DNA of 64,000 nucleotides from Saccharopolyspora shandongensis (GTDB lineage Bacteria; Actinomycetota; Actinomycetes; Mycobacteriales; Pseudonocardiaceae). Where the stretch lies: assembly GCF_900106995.1 (NCBI RefSeq), contig NZ_FNOK01000040.1:1-64000 (forward strand). Direction: 5' to 3'. Both the position numbers and the translations under genes were made by a program. Positions 1 through 7,420 of this stretch are shown here, in pieces (position 1 is the stretch's first letter; every line of letters begins with the position of its first letter). The notes beneath the pieces are model-generated. The model was not told where the DNA came from and made no database searches. It saw nothing but the letters and a program-made list of their open reading frames with translations.

Positions 1-222
1 GGCCCGCACGACCGCCTCACGCACCCGCGCCGCGGTCGTTGTCGGCCGTCGGTGCGGGGCAGAAGAGCGGCGGATGAACCCCGCCGCTCCTTCCTGCCGG
101 AATCGGTTGACGTACTTGTAGAACACCGTGCGCGAGATCTTGTGCTCAGCACAGAACCTCGACACGTTGATCTTGTCACCGCCAGCCACCGCAGCCACCG
201 CCGCGACCAGGTCCGGATCCAT
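1..222 (-). CDS. IS481-like transposase, N-terminal part (runs off window)
   Basis: Reading from an ATG at 222 down to the window edge gives 74 codons without a stop. The peptide opens MDPDLVAAVAAVAGG and contains a helix-turn-helix region (SRFCAEHKISRTVFYKYVNR, about residues 26-45) followed by a basic stretch rich in R, P and T. This is the usual N-terminal DNA-binding part of IS481-type DDE transposases, which cut and join the element ends. The catalytic core would lie outside the window, so activity cannot be judged. Two direct repeats and the probable element end lie upstream. Family assignment rests on the N-terminal domain only. Confidence 0.75.
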   Translation of the reverse strand, partial: MDPDLVAAVAAVAGGDKINVSRFCAEHKISRTVFYKYVNRFRQEGAAGFIRRSSAPHRRPTTTAARVREAVVRA

Positions 223-274
223 CGAAAACCCTGTTCCGCCCACCACTGATGATCACAGACAGCAGGCCAGCCAG

Positions 275-318
275 TGTTCACGAGGTCCTGAGACACAAAC
301 TGTTCACGAGGTCCTGAG
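275..318. repeat. 18-base direct repeat pair at the IS left end
   Basis: TGTTCACGAGGTCCTGAG occurs at 275-292 and again, exact, at 301-318 (26-base period). It sits between the transposase start and the likely element boundary. Read outward on the minus strand, the sequence reaches a TGT at 326-324, the terminal triplet usual for IS481 ends. The pair is probably subterminal transposase-binding sites; the exact element tip is inferred. Confidence 0.6.
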
Positions 319-330
319 CGAAGACAGAGT

Positions 331-357
331 GCCATAGCAGCCCAAAGCACTCACGAG
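331..357. repeat. Right half of an intergenic palindrome interrupted by the IS
   Basis: GCCATAGCAG followed by CCCAAAGCACTCACG (331-355) matches the loop and right arm of the intact hairpin at 62232-62272 almost base for base. The matching left arm is absent, and the IS481-like end stands in its place. The element therefore appears to have inserted in the hairpin loop. Confidence 0.6.
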
Positions 358-390
358 CTCAAGCAGGCGTCCACATTGGACCGAGTGGTG

Positions 391-840
391 TCAGGAATGC
401 TCGTCGATGGCGGGCATCGGCGCACCGGCCGGGTTCCACGTCTGCAGGAACTGCGGCTGGCGGGATGCGTCGACGAGCTCGATGCGGGCCCCGATCGAGT
501 CCATCCGGTGGTACGCGAAGGCCCTGCCGTACGGGCAGCCGGAGAACTCCTCCGGCAGGCCCTGATCGGCGAGCCGCCGTGTGCCCGCCGCCAGCGAACT
601 CGTCCAGTAGCCGAGGTGGTCGAACCTGGCGCCCGCGGACGCGTCCCACGGGCTCCCCGGCGGGCCCTCGATCAGCTCGATGAACGGCGCCCCGCCCTTG
701 GTGAAGACGATCCGGTAGTCCCAGTCCCCGAGCCGGGCGGCCTGCGGTTCGTGCCACTCGACGCCCGCGGACGACTCGAAGTCGCGCATCGCCTTCTCGA
801 CGTCGGGCACGACGAAGCACACGTGGTAGAAGGCAGTCAC
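391..840 (-). CDS. VOC (glyoxalase-fold) family protein
   Basis: A 149-residue protein starting at a GTG (VTAFYHVCFVVPDVEKAM), with GAGGGG a few bases upstream. It carries two beta-alpha-beta-beta-beta halves typical of the vicinal oxygen chelate superfamily: FYHVCFVVPDVEKAM at the start and FDHLGYWTSSL near the middle, with EL/ELVD strands at the module ends. The His in FYHV and the E in IELIE are in the positions of metal ligands. Substrate is unknown; these proteins bind small molecules or isomerise/degrade them. An upstream in-frame ATG at 915 lacks a good ribosome site and adds a non-homologous leader, so it was not chosen. Confidence 0.7.
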   Translation of the reverse strand: MTAFYHVCFVVPDVEKAMRDFESSAGVEWHEPQAARLGDWDYRIVFTKGGAPFIELIEGPPGSPWDASAGARFDHLGYWTSSLAAGTRRLADQGLPEEFSGCPYGRAFAYHRMDSIGARIELVDASRQPQFLQTWNPAGAPMPAIDEHS

Positions 841-1168
841 CGGGGAAGTATCCCCTCGCGGAACTCGGCCGGCGGGAGGGAGGCACCCCCAGTTGTCTCC
901 CTCCCGCGCTCCCACGCGCTCCCGGCCTTTAGACGCTCGGGCGGCCGTTTGGTTGCATCGTTGTTTTTCCCGTTATTGCCGGAAGCGGACCTCAGCCGTT
1001 GCCGCGTTCGCGGCAGGTCGTCGGGTAGCCGGGCGGGATCTGGATCTCTGCAACACCCATGACCACGACCGATGCGAGCATCGTCGCCGCCAACCCGATC
1101 ACCGCGCCGACCGGGATCCGACCAGGCCGTCACGTTCTCGGGACGCGCGAGCCGGGGGCCGGGCGGCC
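841..1168. other. Gap between VOC gene and DUF1905 gene
   Basis: Apart from the possible small membrane peptide at 992-1102 I see no gene, strong hairpin or repeat here. The AT-richer stretch near 950-980 (GTTGTTTTTCCCG) could hold a promoter for the minus-strand VOC gene. Confidence 0.4.
992..1102 (-). CDS. Possible 36-residue single-pass membrane peptide
   Basis: A short frame from a GTG at 1102 reads VIGLAATMLASVVVMGVAEIQIPPGYPTTCRERGNG. The first 17 residues form a plausible membrane helix, and a short polar tail with one Cys follows. No clear ribosome site is visible and no family is recognised. It is listed because the hydrophobic-then-polar pattern stands out in an otherwise empty 328-base gap (841-1168); it may be chance. 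Confidence 0.2.
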   Translation of the reverse strand: MIGLAATMLASVVVMGVAEIQIPPGYPTTCRERGNG

Positions 1169-1438
1169 TCAGCCGGTGATCCGCTCCAGCAGGCGGACGG
1201 TCACCTCGGCGCCCGCCTCCTTCCCGAGCGCCTTGCGGATGCCGGCCTTCACCGGGAGCTTGTGCGTGCCGTCGCCCAGCGCCATGAACGAGCTCTGGAA
1301 CGGCAGGCCGTCGATCGTGCCCCGGACCTTCACGAGGCCACGGGTGCCGAAGTACTCGGCCGACCGCGGCCAGACCACGTAGGTCCAGCCGCCGGGGTTC
1401 GGGCTCTTCTGCAGCGTCGCGGTGAACTGCTCGTCCAT
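1169..1438 (-). CDS. DUF1905 domain protein
   Basis: An 89-residue protein that is a single DUF1905 barrel: it opens FTATLQKSPNPGGWTYVVWP, has the central VRGTIDGLPFQSSFMALGDG, and ends with a helix (GIRKALGKEAGAEVTVRLLER). DUF1905 proteins are small beta-rich proteins, often fused to YdeI/OmpD-type domains; no reaction is established. The ATG at 1438 has GAGAGGAG just upstream. It is divergent from the PheC-like lipoprotein gene. Confidence 0.8.
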   Translation of the reverse strand: MDEQFTATLQKSPNPGGWTYVVWPRSAEYFGTRGLVKVRGTIDGLPFQSSFMALGDGTHKLPVKAGIRKALGKEAGAEVTVRLLERITG

Positions 1439-1562
1439 CGTGTGCTCCTCTCGCGAAACGCTCCTGGAGGTGCAGACCTCGCGGGGCCGCGGAACTCATC
1501 GCTCTGGTCTTCCCGCGGCCGAGCGGTTATGCATGTTCCACGAAGATCGAAAGGCGGGCGTC

Positions 1563-2363
1563 ATGCAGTGGAAGAAGTTCGGTTCCGGATTGGCCGCGGC
1601 GGCCGTCGTCGCCCTGAGCACAGCATGCTCCGCCGCGCCGGTCGAGCCGGCGAAGCCCGCGGCGAGCCGGTTGGACGACGTCGTCCAGCGCGGTGAACTG
1701 CGGGTTTGCAGCACCGGGGACTACCGGCCGTTCACCTACCGGGACGCGGCGGGCGCCTGGAGCGGCATCGACATCGACATGGCGCACGACCTCGCAGACA
1801 GGCTCGGCATCAAGGCGACGATCGTGCCCACGACCTGGAAAACGCTGGTCGCCGACTTCAACGCGCAGTGCGACATCGCCGTCGGCGGCGTGTCGATCAC
1901 CCTGGACCGTTCGAAGCAGGCCTTCTTCAGCACCGCCTACGTGGTCGACGGCAAGACACCGATCACCCGCTGCGAGAACGCCGCGCGGTTCCAGACGCTG
2001 CAGCAGATCGACCAGCCCGGCGTCCGCGCCGTCGTCAACCCCGGCGGCACCAACGAGCAGTTCGCCAAGCAGAACCTCAAGCAGGCCACCATCGTCGAGC
2101 ACCCGGACAACAACACGATCTTCCAGCAGATCCTCGACGGCAAGGCCGACCTGATGATGACCGACGCCGCCGAGACCAAGTGGCAGGCCAGGCAGCACCC
2201 GGAGCTGTGCTCGGTGCACCCCGACCAGCCGTTCACCTTCAGCGAGAAGGCGTACGTGCTGCCGAAGGGCGACGTCGTGTTCCAGCAGTACGTGAACCAG
2301 TGGCTCAACCTCGCGCTGCACGACGGCACCTACGCGCGCATCGCGGAGCCCTGGATCGGCTGA
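1563..2363 (+). CDS. PheC-like lipoprotein (cyclohexadienyl/arogenate dehydratase family of solute-binding proteins)
   Basis: A 266-residue protein with a lipoprotein signal (MQWKKFG...ALSTAC, Cys22) and then a family-3 solute-binding fold. It resembles Pseudomonas PheC closely: GDYRPFTYR, GIDIDMAHDLADRLG, the NPGGTNEQFAKQNL loop, HPDNNTIFQQILDGKADLMM and TDAAE. PheC is the periplasmic enzyme that turns prephenate into phenylpyruvate or arogenate into phenylalanine. The conserved Glu of TDAxE is kept, so a dehydratase is more likely than an amino-acid sensor, though ligand binding without catalysis cannot be excluded. No ABC permease is adjacent, which argues against a transport role. The start was chosen for the signal peptide and an AAAGGCGGG ribosome site. 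Confidence 0.75.
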   Translation: MQWKKFGSGLAAAAVVALSTACSAAPVEPAKPAASRLDDVVQRGELRVCSTGDYRPFTYRDAAGAWSGIDIDMAHDLADRLGIKATIVPTTWKTLVADFNAQCDIAVGGVSITLDRSKQAFFSTAYVVDGKTPITRCENAARFQTLQQIDQPGVRAVVNPGGTNEQFAKQNLKQATIVEHPDNNTIFQQILDGKADLMMTDAAETKWQARQHPELCSVHPDQPFTFSEKAYVLPKGDVVFQQYVNQWLNLALHDGTYARIAEPWIG

Positions 2364-2454
2364 ACTTTGACTTCTTCCCCGTTTATTTCACAGCACGATC
2401 GCTTTCGAGTAAGCGTCAGATTGATTGGTCGCCGCTGGCGCGGCGTTCTCCGGC

Positions 2455-2483
2455 TTGACGCGCTTCCTCCCCACAGATAAGTC
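2455..2483 (+). promoter_or_regulatory. Possible panB promoter
   Basis: TTGACG at 2455-2460 and TAAGTC at 2478-2483 are separated by 17 bases, about 145 bases before the panB start. A perfect 12-base palindrome TCACCATGGTGA lies downstream near 2502-2513. The -10 box lacks its final T, so this is a weak call. Confidence 0.3.
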
Positions 2484-2628
2484 CAGTGGCCTCCGTGCTA
2501 GGTCACCATGGTGATGTTGGCCTCCGGGATGTGTCGGCGGGGTTGAGCGCGTGCGACGCTTTGCCCCGCAACCATCCGCAACTACCCGGGGACCCGCGAT
2601 GCGGGCCTCGAGGAAAGGACGGTCAACG

Positions 2629-3483
2629 ATGACTGCTGCCCAGAACCAGGGTGAGACTGCGGCGCCGTACGGATCCACGCCGACCAAGCGGCGCGTGCGC
2701 ATCCACCACCTCCAGCAGCTGAAGGAGCGCGGCGAGCCCTGGCCGATGCTCACCTCGTACGACATGTACACCGCGCGGATCTTCGACCAGGCCGGCATCC
2801 CGGTGCTGCTGGTCGGCGACTCGGCCGCCAACAACGTCTACGGCTACGAGTCGTCGCTACCGGTGACCGTGGACGAGCTGCTGCCGCTGGTCCGCGCCGT
2901 GACCCGGTCGGCGGAGCGGGCGCTGGTGGTGGCCGACCTGCCGTTCGGCTCCTACCAGGCGTCGCCGGAGCAGGCGCTGGCCACCGCGACGCGGTTCATG
3001 AAGGAAGGCCGCGCGCACGCGGTCAAGCTCGAAGGCGGCCGCCGCTACGCCCCGCAGATCGAGGCGCTGGTATCGGCGGGCATCCCGGTGATGGCCCACA
3101 TCGGCTTCACCCCGCAGAGCGAGCACGGCCTCGGCGGCTACCGGGTGCAGGGCCGCGGCGACAAGGCCGACGAGCTGCTCGCGGACGCGCTCGCGGTGCA
3201 GGAGGCCGGCGCGTTCTCCGTGGTGCTGGAGATGGTGTCGGCGGACGCGGCAAAGCGGGTGACCGGGGAGCTGCGCATCCCGACGGTCGGCATCGGGGCC
3301 GGGCCCGACTGCGACGCCCAGGTGCTGGTCTGGACGGACATGTCGGGCATGAACACCGGCCGCACGGCGAAGTTCGTGAAGCGCTACGCCGACGTGGGCG
3401 GCATCCTGGCCGAGGCCGCCGGCCGCTTCGCGGACGACGTCCGCGGCCACGCCTTCCCCGCCGCGGAGCACTCCTTCCAGTGA
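2629..3483 (+). CDS. panB: 3-methyl-2-oxobutanoate hydroxymethyltransferase
   Basis: A 284-residue protein matching PanB along its full length. The enzyme moves the methylene group of 5,10-methylene-THF to alpha-ketoisovalerate to make ketopantoate, the first committed step to pantothenate and CoA. Visible signatures are MLTSYDMYTARIFDQAG, LLVGDSAANNVYGY (Mg-binding Asp), VKLEGG, HIGFTPQSEH and GIGAGPDCDAQVLVWTDM. The N-terminal 20 residues are a low-complexity extension. The ATG follows GAGGAAAGGAC. It is a single gene ending in a perfect terminator hairpin. Confidence 0.95.
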   Translation: MTAAQNQGETAAPYGSTPTKRRVRIHHLQQLKERGEPWPMLTSYDMYTARIFDQAGIPVLLVGDSAANNVYGYESSLPVTVDELLPLVRAVTRSAERALVVADLPFGSYQASPEQALATATRFMKEGRAHAVKLEGGRRYAPQIEALVSAGIPVMAHIGFTPQSEHGLGGYRVQGRGDKADELLADALAVQEAGAFSVVLEMVSADAAKRVTGELRIPTVGIGAGPDCDAQVLVWTDMSGMNTGRTAKFVKRYADVGGILAEAAGRFADDVRGHAFPAAEHSFQ

Positions 3484-3490
3484 GGTGACG

Positions 3491-3522
3491 CCGGGGTGCG
3501 CGGCGCCCGTCGCGCACCCCGG
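3491..3522. terminator. Hairpin between panB and the WYL regulator
   Basis: CCGGGGTGCGCG (3491-3502) and CGCGCACCCCGG (3511-3522) form a perfect 12-base stem with an 8-base loop between two convergent stop codons. It probably serves both genes; no U-run is present, as is usual in high-GC actinomycetes. Confidence 0.75.
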
Positions 3523-3523
3523 A

Positions 3524-4477
3524 TCAGCCGCCGGCGGCCCGGGCGATGCGATCGGCCAGCTCCCGCGAGTAGCCGATGAGCTCGGGCGGAGCCTCGATCG
3601 TGTAGGGCACGCCGACCGTGGCGAGGATGATCGACAGCCACTCCCAGGATTCGACGCTGGTGACGTAGCGGCAGCTGGTGTCGTCGATGGCTTCGAGCGA
3701 CCCTGCTTCGGCGATCAGCCGGTCGGACACCACCGAGACCGGCGCGGCGAAGCGCACCACGCCGCGCCGCCCGTGCGGGAACCGGGTGCTGTCCTGCACG
3801 AAGCTCACCGGGTCGTCGGCGGGCAGCTCGCGGGGAGCGAAGGTGGTGCCCGGGACGGTGAGCTCGCCGATCCGGTCGATGCGATAGGTGCGCCAGTCGG
3901 CTCGGTCGCGATCCCAGCCCAGCAGATACCAGCGGCGGTCGAACAGCACCTGGCGGTAGGGCTCGACGCGGCGTTCGGTGTGCTTCCCGCCGCGGCTGGT
4001 GTAGTCGAAACGCACGTCCTGGCGCAGGTGCGCTGCGGTCGCGAGCAGCTGCACGGTGCGCAGATCCAGCGCCTCGGTGGCGCGGGAGGTCGTCTCCGTT
4101 GCCGAGGTGAGCGCCTGTATCCGGGCGCGCAGCCGGGTGGGTACGACGCGTTCGAGCTTGCGCAAGGCACCTTCGGCAGCATCGCCGGCCCCGCCCATCT
4201 GGGTGAGCGCGGCGATCCGCAGGCCGACAACGGTGGCGACCGCCTCGTCGTCGGTGAGCAGCAGCGGCGGCATGGCCCGGCCGGCGACGAGCTGGTAGTT
4301 GCCGCCCGGCCCGCGCGTCGAGGAGACCGGGTAGCCGAGCTCGCGCAGGCGGTCGAGGTCGCGCCGAAGCGTGCGCGGAGAGGTGCCCAGCCGCGCGGCC
4401 AGTTCAGCCCCGGGCCAGCTCCGGCCGCTTTGCAGCAGCGAGAGCAGCTCCAACAGCCGGGTGCTCGGATCCGTCAT
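3524..4477 (-). CDS. WYL-domain transcriptional regulator (YafY type)
   Basis: A 317-residue protein with an N-terminal winged helix (STRLLELLSLLQSGRSWPGA, then LAARLGTSPRTLRRDLDRLR at about residues 26-46) and a central-to-C-terminal WYL domain (RRWYLLGWDRDRADWRTYRI, followed by a WCX extension). WYL regulators sense small ligands or nucleic acid through this domain. It is divergent from the NmrA-type gene 64 bases away and probably controls it. The ATG is preceded at 8 bases by a TAGGTT -10 box, implying a leaderless or near-leaderless mRNA. The longer upstream frame is antisense to the NmrA gene and was rejected. Confidence 0.88.
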   Translation of the reverse strand: MTDPSTRLLELLSLLQSGRSWPGAELAARLGTSPRTLRRDLDRLRELGYPVSSTRGPGGNYQLVAGRAMPPLLLTDDEAVATVVGLRIAALTQMGGAGDAAEGALRKLERVVPTRLRARIQALTSATETTSRATEALDLRTVQLLATAAHLRQDVRFDYTSRGGKHTERRVEPYRQVLFDRRWYLLGWDRDRADWRTYRIDRIGELTVPGTTFAPRELPADDPVSFVQDSTRFPHGRRGVVRFAAPVSVVSDRLIAEAGSLEAIDDTSCRYVTSVESWEWLSIILATVGVPYTIEAPPELIGYSRELADRIARAAGG

Positions 4478-4485
4478 CGCAGTCG

Positions 4486-4534
4486 AACCTAACCGGAATT
4501 GTGGCCAGGATTCGACCACAACCGACCGTAGCGT
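4486..4534. promoter_or_regulatory. Divergent promoters with shared operator
   Basis: TAGGTT (minus strand, 4491-4486) precedes the WYL start by 8 bases, and TAGCGT (4529-4534) precedes the NmrA start by 7. Between them lies an inverted repeat TTGTGG-N11-CCACAA (4499-4504 and 4516-4521). This is a natural site for the WYL regulator to control both genes. The repeat is seen; binding is inferred. Confidence 0.55.
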
Positions 4535-4541
4535 CCCGGGC

Positions 4542-5426
4542 ATGGCACATGAACCCGAGAAGATCGTCGTCACCACACCCACCGGACACGTGGGATCCCG
4601 AGTCGTGCAACTGCTCGTGCAGGCTGGCGTGCGCCCGACATTGCTGATGCGCGAACCCGCCAGGCTCGACGCGGCGACGCGCGACCGGGTCGACGTCGCG
4701 CAGGGCGACCAGGGTGATGCCGATTTCGTCCTCCGCGCGACGAAGGACGCTGACCGCCTCTTCTGGGTGGACCCGCCCACGCCGGACGACGACCCGGCCG
4801 CCGGCTACGCCCGCATGGGCGCCAACGCGGCGCGCGCGGTGCGGGAGAACGGCATCACCCGCACCGTGTTCCTCAGCAGCGTCGGCGCGGAGAAGCGCCA
4901 CGGAGCCGGCGAGATCGATGGGCTGGCCCGGACCGAGGAACAGCTGGATGCCACCGGCGCGGATGTGTTGCACCTGCGCTGCGGATACTTCTTCACCAAC
5001 CTGTTCATGGAGCTCGACGGCTTGCGCGAGGGTGTGCTCCGCACCACGTGGCCCCTCGACTTCTCGATGCCCTGGGTCGATCCCCGCGACATCGGCGAAG
5101 TGGTGGCCGCGCGGCTGCTCTCGGACGGTTGGTCGGGACGCCACGTGCAGGCCGTGCACGGGCCCGAAGACCTGACGTTCCCGCGGGTGGCCGAGATCCT
5201 GAGCCACGCAGTGGGACGCGAGGTGCGCGCCGAGCGGATCTCCGATGACGAGTTCCGCGCCTCGCTGCGATCAGCAGGCTTGAGCAGCGGACAGGTCGAG
5301 GGCATCGTCGGCATGTCGATCGGGCAGCGCGAGAACTTCGTCCCCGAGGACAAGCGCAGCATCCTCACCACGACGCCGACCGCTCTCGCCGCCTGGGCCC
5401 ACGCGCACCTCCGGCCCCTGCTCTGA
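4542..5426 (+). CDS. NmrA-like NAD(P)-binding reductase
   Basis: A 294-residue atypical short-chain dehydrogenase: an N-terminal Rossmann motif TTPTGHVGSRVVQLL, acid/base pairs along the fold, VFLSSVGAEK, and a C-terminal substrate lobe. NmrA/azoreductase-like proteins reduce quinones or azo compounds or act as NADP sensors. The Tyr-x-x-x-Lys pair is not evident, which is normal in this group. It is divergent from the WYL regulator. The start is set by a TAGCGT box only 7 bases upstream (leaderless). The substrate is unknown. Confidence 0.82.
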   Translation: MAHEPEKIVVTTPTGHVGSRVVQLLVQAGVRPTLLMREPARLDAATRDRVDVAQGDQGDADFVLRATKDADRLFWVDPPTPDDDPAAGYARMGANAARAVRENGITRTVFLSSVGAEKRHGAGEIDGLARTEEQLDATGADVLHLRCGYFFTNLFMELDGLREGVLRTTWPLDFSMPWVDPRDIGEVVAARLLSDGWSGRHVQAVHGPEDLTFPRVAEILSHAVGREVRAERISDDEFRASLRSAGLSSGQVEGIVGMSIGQRENFVPEDKRSILTTTPTALAAWAHAHLRPLL

Positions 5427-5433
5427 TCAGCGC

Positions 5434-5465
5434 GTGCAGGGGGCTGCGCGCACGGCCCCCTGCAC
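5434..5465. terminator. Convergent terminator hairpin
   Basis: GTGCAGGGGGC (5434-5444) pairs with GCCCCCTGCAC (5455-5465) with a 10-base loop. It lies between the convergent NmrA and GST genes and touches the GST stop codon. Confidence 0.75.
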
Positions 5466-6442
5466 TAGGCGGGCGGGGTGCCGGTGCCGAAGGGCTTGCC
5501 GCCCAAGGCTTCCCGGCCGTGCGGCGTGCCCCAGCCGGACTGGTCCGGACCCGCCGGGACGATGCCGGTCGGGTTGATCTGGTGGTGCGTCGCGTAGTAG
5601 TGGCGCTTGATGTGGTCGAAGTCGACCGTGTCGCCGAAGCCCGGCGTCTGGAACAGATCCCGGGCGTACGCCCACAGGACCGGCATCTCGGTGAGCTTCT
5701 GGCGGTTGCACTTGAAGTGCCCGTGGTAGGCGGCGTCGAAGCGCACCAGCGTGGTGAACAGCCGGACGTCGGCCTCGGTGATCGCGTCGCCGACCAGGTA
5801 GCGGCGATCCGCCAGGCGCTCGGAAAGCCAGTCCAGGCGCGCGAAGAGCCGCTCGAAGGCCTGCTCGTAGGCCTGCTGCGAGGTGGCGAAGCCGCAGCGG
5901 TAGACGCCGTTGTTCACGTCGGCGTAGACCACCGCGTTGACCTCGTCGATCTCCGCGCGCAGGTGCTCCGGGTACAGCTGCGGCGCGCCGTCGCGGTGAT
6001 GCGCGGCCCATTCCGTGGACAGGTCGAGCGTCAGCTGCGGGTAGTCGTTGGTGACCACCTTGCGCTCCGCGACGTCCAGGACCGCCGGGACCGTGTAGCG
6101 GCCGGCGAACTCGGGATCGGCGGCCAGGTACGCCTCGGAGAGGAAGGCGATCCCGGTCGCCGGATCCTTCTCCCCCGGATCGAGGGTGAAGCGCCAGCCG
6201 CGCTCGTCGCGGATCGGGTCGACGATCCCCAGCGACAGCACGTCCTCCAACCCGAGCAGGCGGCGCACGATCACCGACCGGTGCGCCCACGGGCACGCCA
6301 GGCTCACCACCAGCCGGTACCGACCCGGCTCCACCGGCCACCGGGACGAGCCGTCCGCGGTGATCCGCTCGGTGAACCGGTTCGCCTGCCGCACCCACTC
6401 GCCCCGAGTCGAGGTCTCCGCCGTGAACTGTGCTTCGGCCAT
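5465..6442 (-). CDS. Xi-class glutathione S-transferase / quinol-thiol reductase
   Basis: A 325-residue protein of the YqjG/ECM4 type: a thioredoxin-like domain with the catalytic Cys in SLACPWAHRSVIVRR, a long VDPIRDERGWRF insert, then a helical domain (CGFATSQQAYEQAFERLFARLDWL split across it, with YLVGDAITEADVRLFTTLVR). Such enzymes strip glutathione from glutathionyl-hydroquinones; in actinomycetes mycothiol is the likely thiol (inference). The ATG is 6 bases after a TAGGGT box, so the message is probably leaderless. It is divergent from the SDR gene. Confidence 0.88.
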   Translation of the reverse strand: MAEAQFTAETSTRGEWVRQANRFTERITADGSSRWPVEPGRYRLVVSLACPWAHRSVIVRRLLGLEDVLSLGIVDPIRDERGWRFTLDPGEKDPATGIAFLSEAYLAADPEFAGRYTVPAVLDVAERKVVTNDYPQLTLDLSTEWAAHHRDGAPQLYPEHLRAEIDEVNAVVYADVNNGVYRCGFATSQQAYEQAFERLFARLDWLSERLADRRYLVGDAITEADVRLFTTLVRFDAAYHGHFKCNRQKLTEMPVLWAYARDLFQTPGFGDTVDFDHIKRHYYATHHQINPTGIVPAGPDQSGWGTPHGREALGGKPFGTGTPPA

Positions 6443-6448
6443 GCACCC

Positions 6449-6512
6449 ACCCTAGGCCCGGCGGGGTTCCGGATGGTGGAAGATTTCGGGTTCGGGCGGT
6501 GCGGATTAGGGT
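6449..6512. promoter_or_regulatory. Back-to-back leaderless promoters
   Basis: TAGGGT at 6454-6449 (minus) lies 6 bases before the GST start, and TAGGGT at 6507-6512 (plus) lies 7 bases before the SDR start. Both genes are thus likely transcribed from the first base of the start codon or close to it. No clear operator is seen between them. Confidence 0.5.
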
Positions 6513-6519
6513 TCCGGGC

Positions 6520-7266
6520 ATGGATCTCGATCTCTCCGGCCGCTGCTTCCTCGTCACCGGCGCCAGCAAGGGGCTCGGCTTCGCCACCGCTCGCGCGCTC
6601 GTCGACGAAGGCGCCAACGTCGTCGTGTCGTCCTCCTCCGAGGACAACACCGCCGCCGCCGTCGACGCGCTCGGCGGCCGCGCCCGCGGGCTCGCCGCCG
6701 ACCTCACCGACCCCGCCGCTCCGCGCCGCCTGATCGACTACGCGCGGGAGCAGTTCGGGCGGCTGGACGGCCTGTTCGTCAGCCACGGCGGCCCGCCCGC
6801 CGGGCTGCCCAGCGGGCTCGACGACGACACGCTGCGCCGCGGCTTGGAGATCGCCACCATCGCCCCGATCCGGATCGCCCGGGAGGTCGCCGCCGAACTA
6901 GGCGACGGCGGCTCGGTCGTGGTCCTGACCTCCACCTCCGGCGCGGAGCCGCTGACCGGGCTGGCCAGCTCGAACGTCGCCCGGCCCGCGACGCAGGGCT
7001 TCGTGAAGGACCTCGCCAACGAGGTCGGGCCGCGCGGGGTCCGGGTCAACGCGCTGCTGCCCGGCCGCTTCGAGACCGAACGAGCCCGCGAGCTGGCCGC
7101 CCGGAACCCGAAGTCCCAGGAGCAGGCCGAGCAGGCGGCGGCGCTGCGCCGGTCCGGCGACCCGGCGGAACTGGCCGCGGTCGCCGCATTCCTGTTGTCC
7201 CCCAAGGCTTCCTATGTCACCGGCGCGGCCTGGACGGTGGACGGCGGGCGACGCGCCGAGATGTGA
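6520..7266 (+). CDS. Atypical SDR oxidoreductase
   Basis: A 248-residue short-chain dehydrogenase with an intact cofactor motif (LVTGASKGLGFATARALV, residues about 11-28), a catalytic-strand Ser cluster (VVLTSTSGAEP) and a C-terminal GAAWTVDGG. At the usual Y-x-x-x-K position the sequence reads LASSNVARPAT, so Tyr is replaced by Ser and Lys by Arg. It may be a non-standard reductase or a binding protein. The start is fixed by TAGGGT 7 bases upstream. Confidence 0.85.
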   Translation: MDLDLSGRCFLVTGASKGLGFATARALVDEGANVVVSSSSEDNTAAAVDALGGRARGLAADLTDPAAPRRLIDYAREQFGRLDGLFVSHGGPPAGLPSGLDDDTLRRGLEIATIAPIRIAREVAAELGDGGSVVVLTSTSGAEPLTGLASSNVARPATQGFVKDLANEVGPRGVRVNALLPGRFETERARELAARNPKSQEQAEQAAALRRSGDPAELAAVAAFLLSPKASYVTGAAWTVDGGRRAEM

Positions 7267-7359
7267 TCAGGACGACGCCGTTCTCGTCGAACCCGGATCC
7301 GGCGGGGCCATGCGCCTTGCGGCGGTTCACACGCGAAATCGTCACCTGCCACGCGTGGC

Positions 7360-7389
7360 GAGCGGCGATTTCGCGCGAAATCGCCGCTC
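7360..7389. repeat. Perfect 30-base CGCGAAA palindrome
   Basis: GAGCGGCGATTTCGC (7360-7374) is followed directly by its exact reverse complement (7375-7389). It lies between the convergent SDR and DUF4326 genes and is probably a bidirectional terminator. The same TTTCGCGCGAAA core recurs at 37.1, 45.6 and 54.1 kb. Confidence 0.7.
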
Positions 7390-7420
7390 AGCCGAGGCGG
7401 CTGGGGGCGGGATCGCCCGG

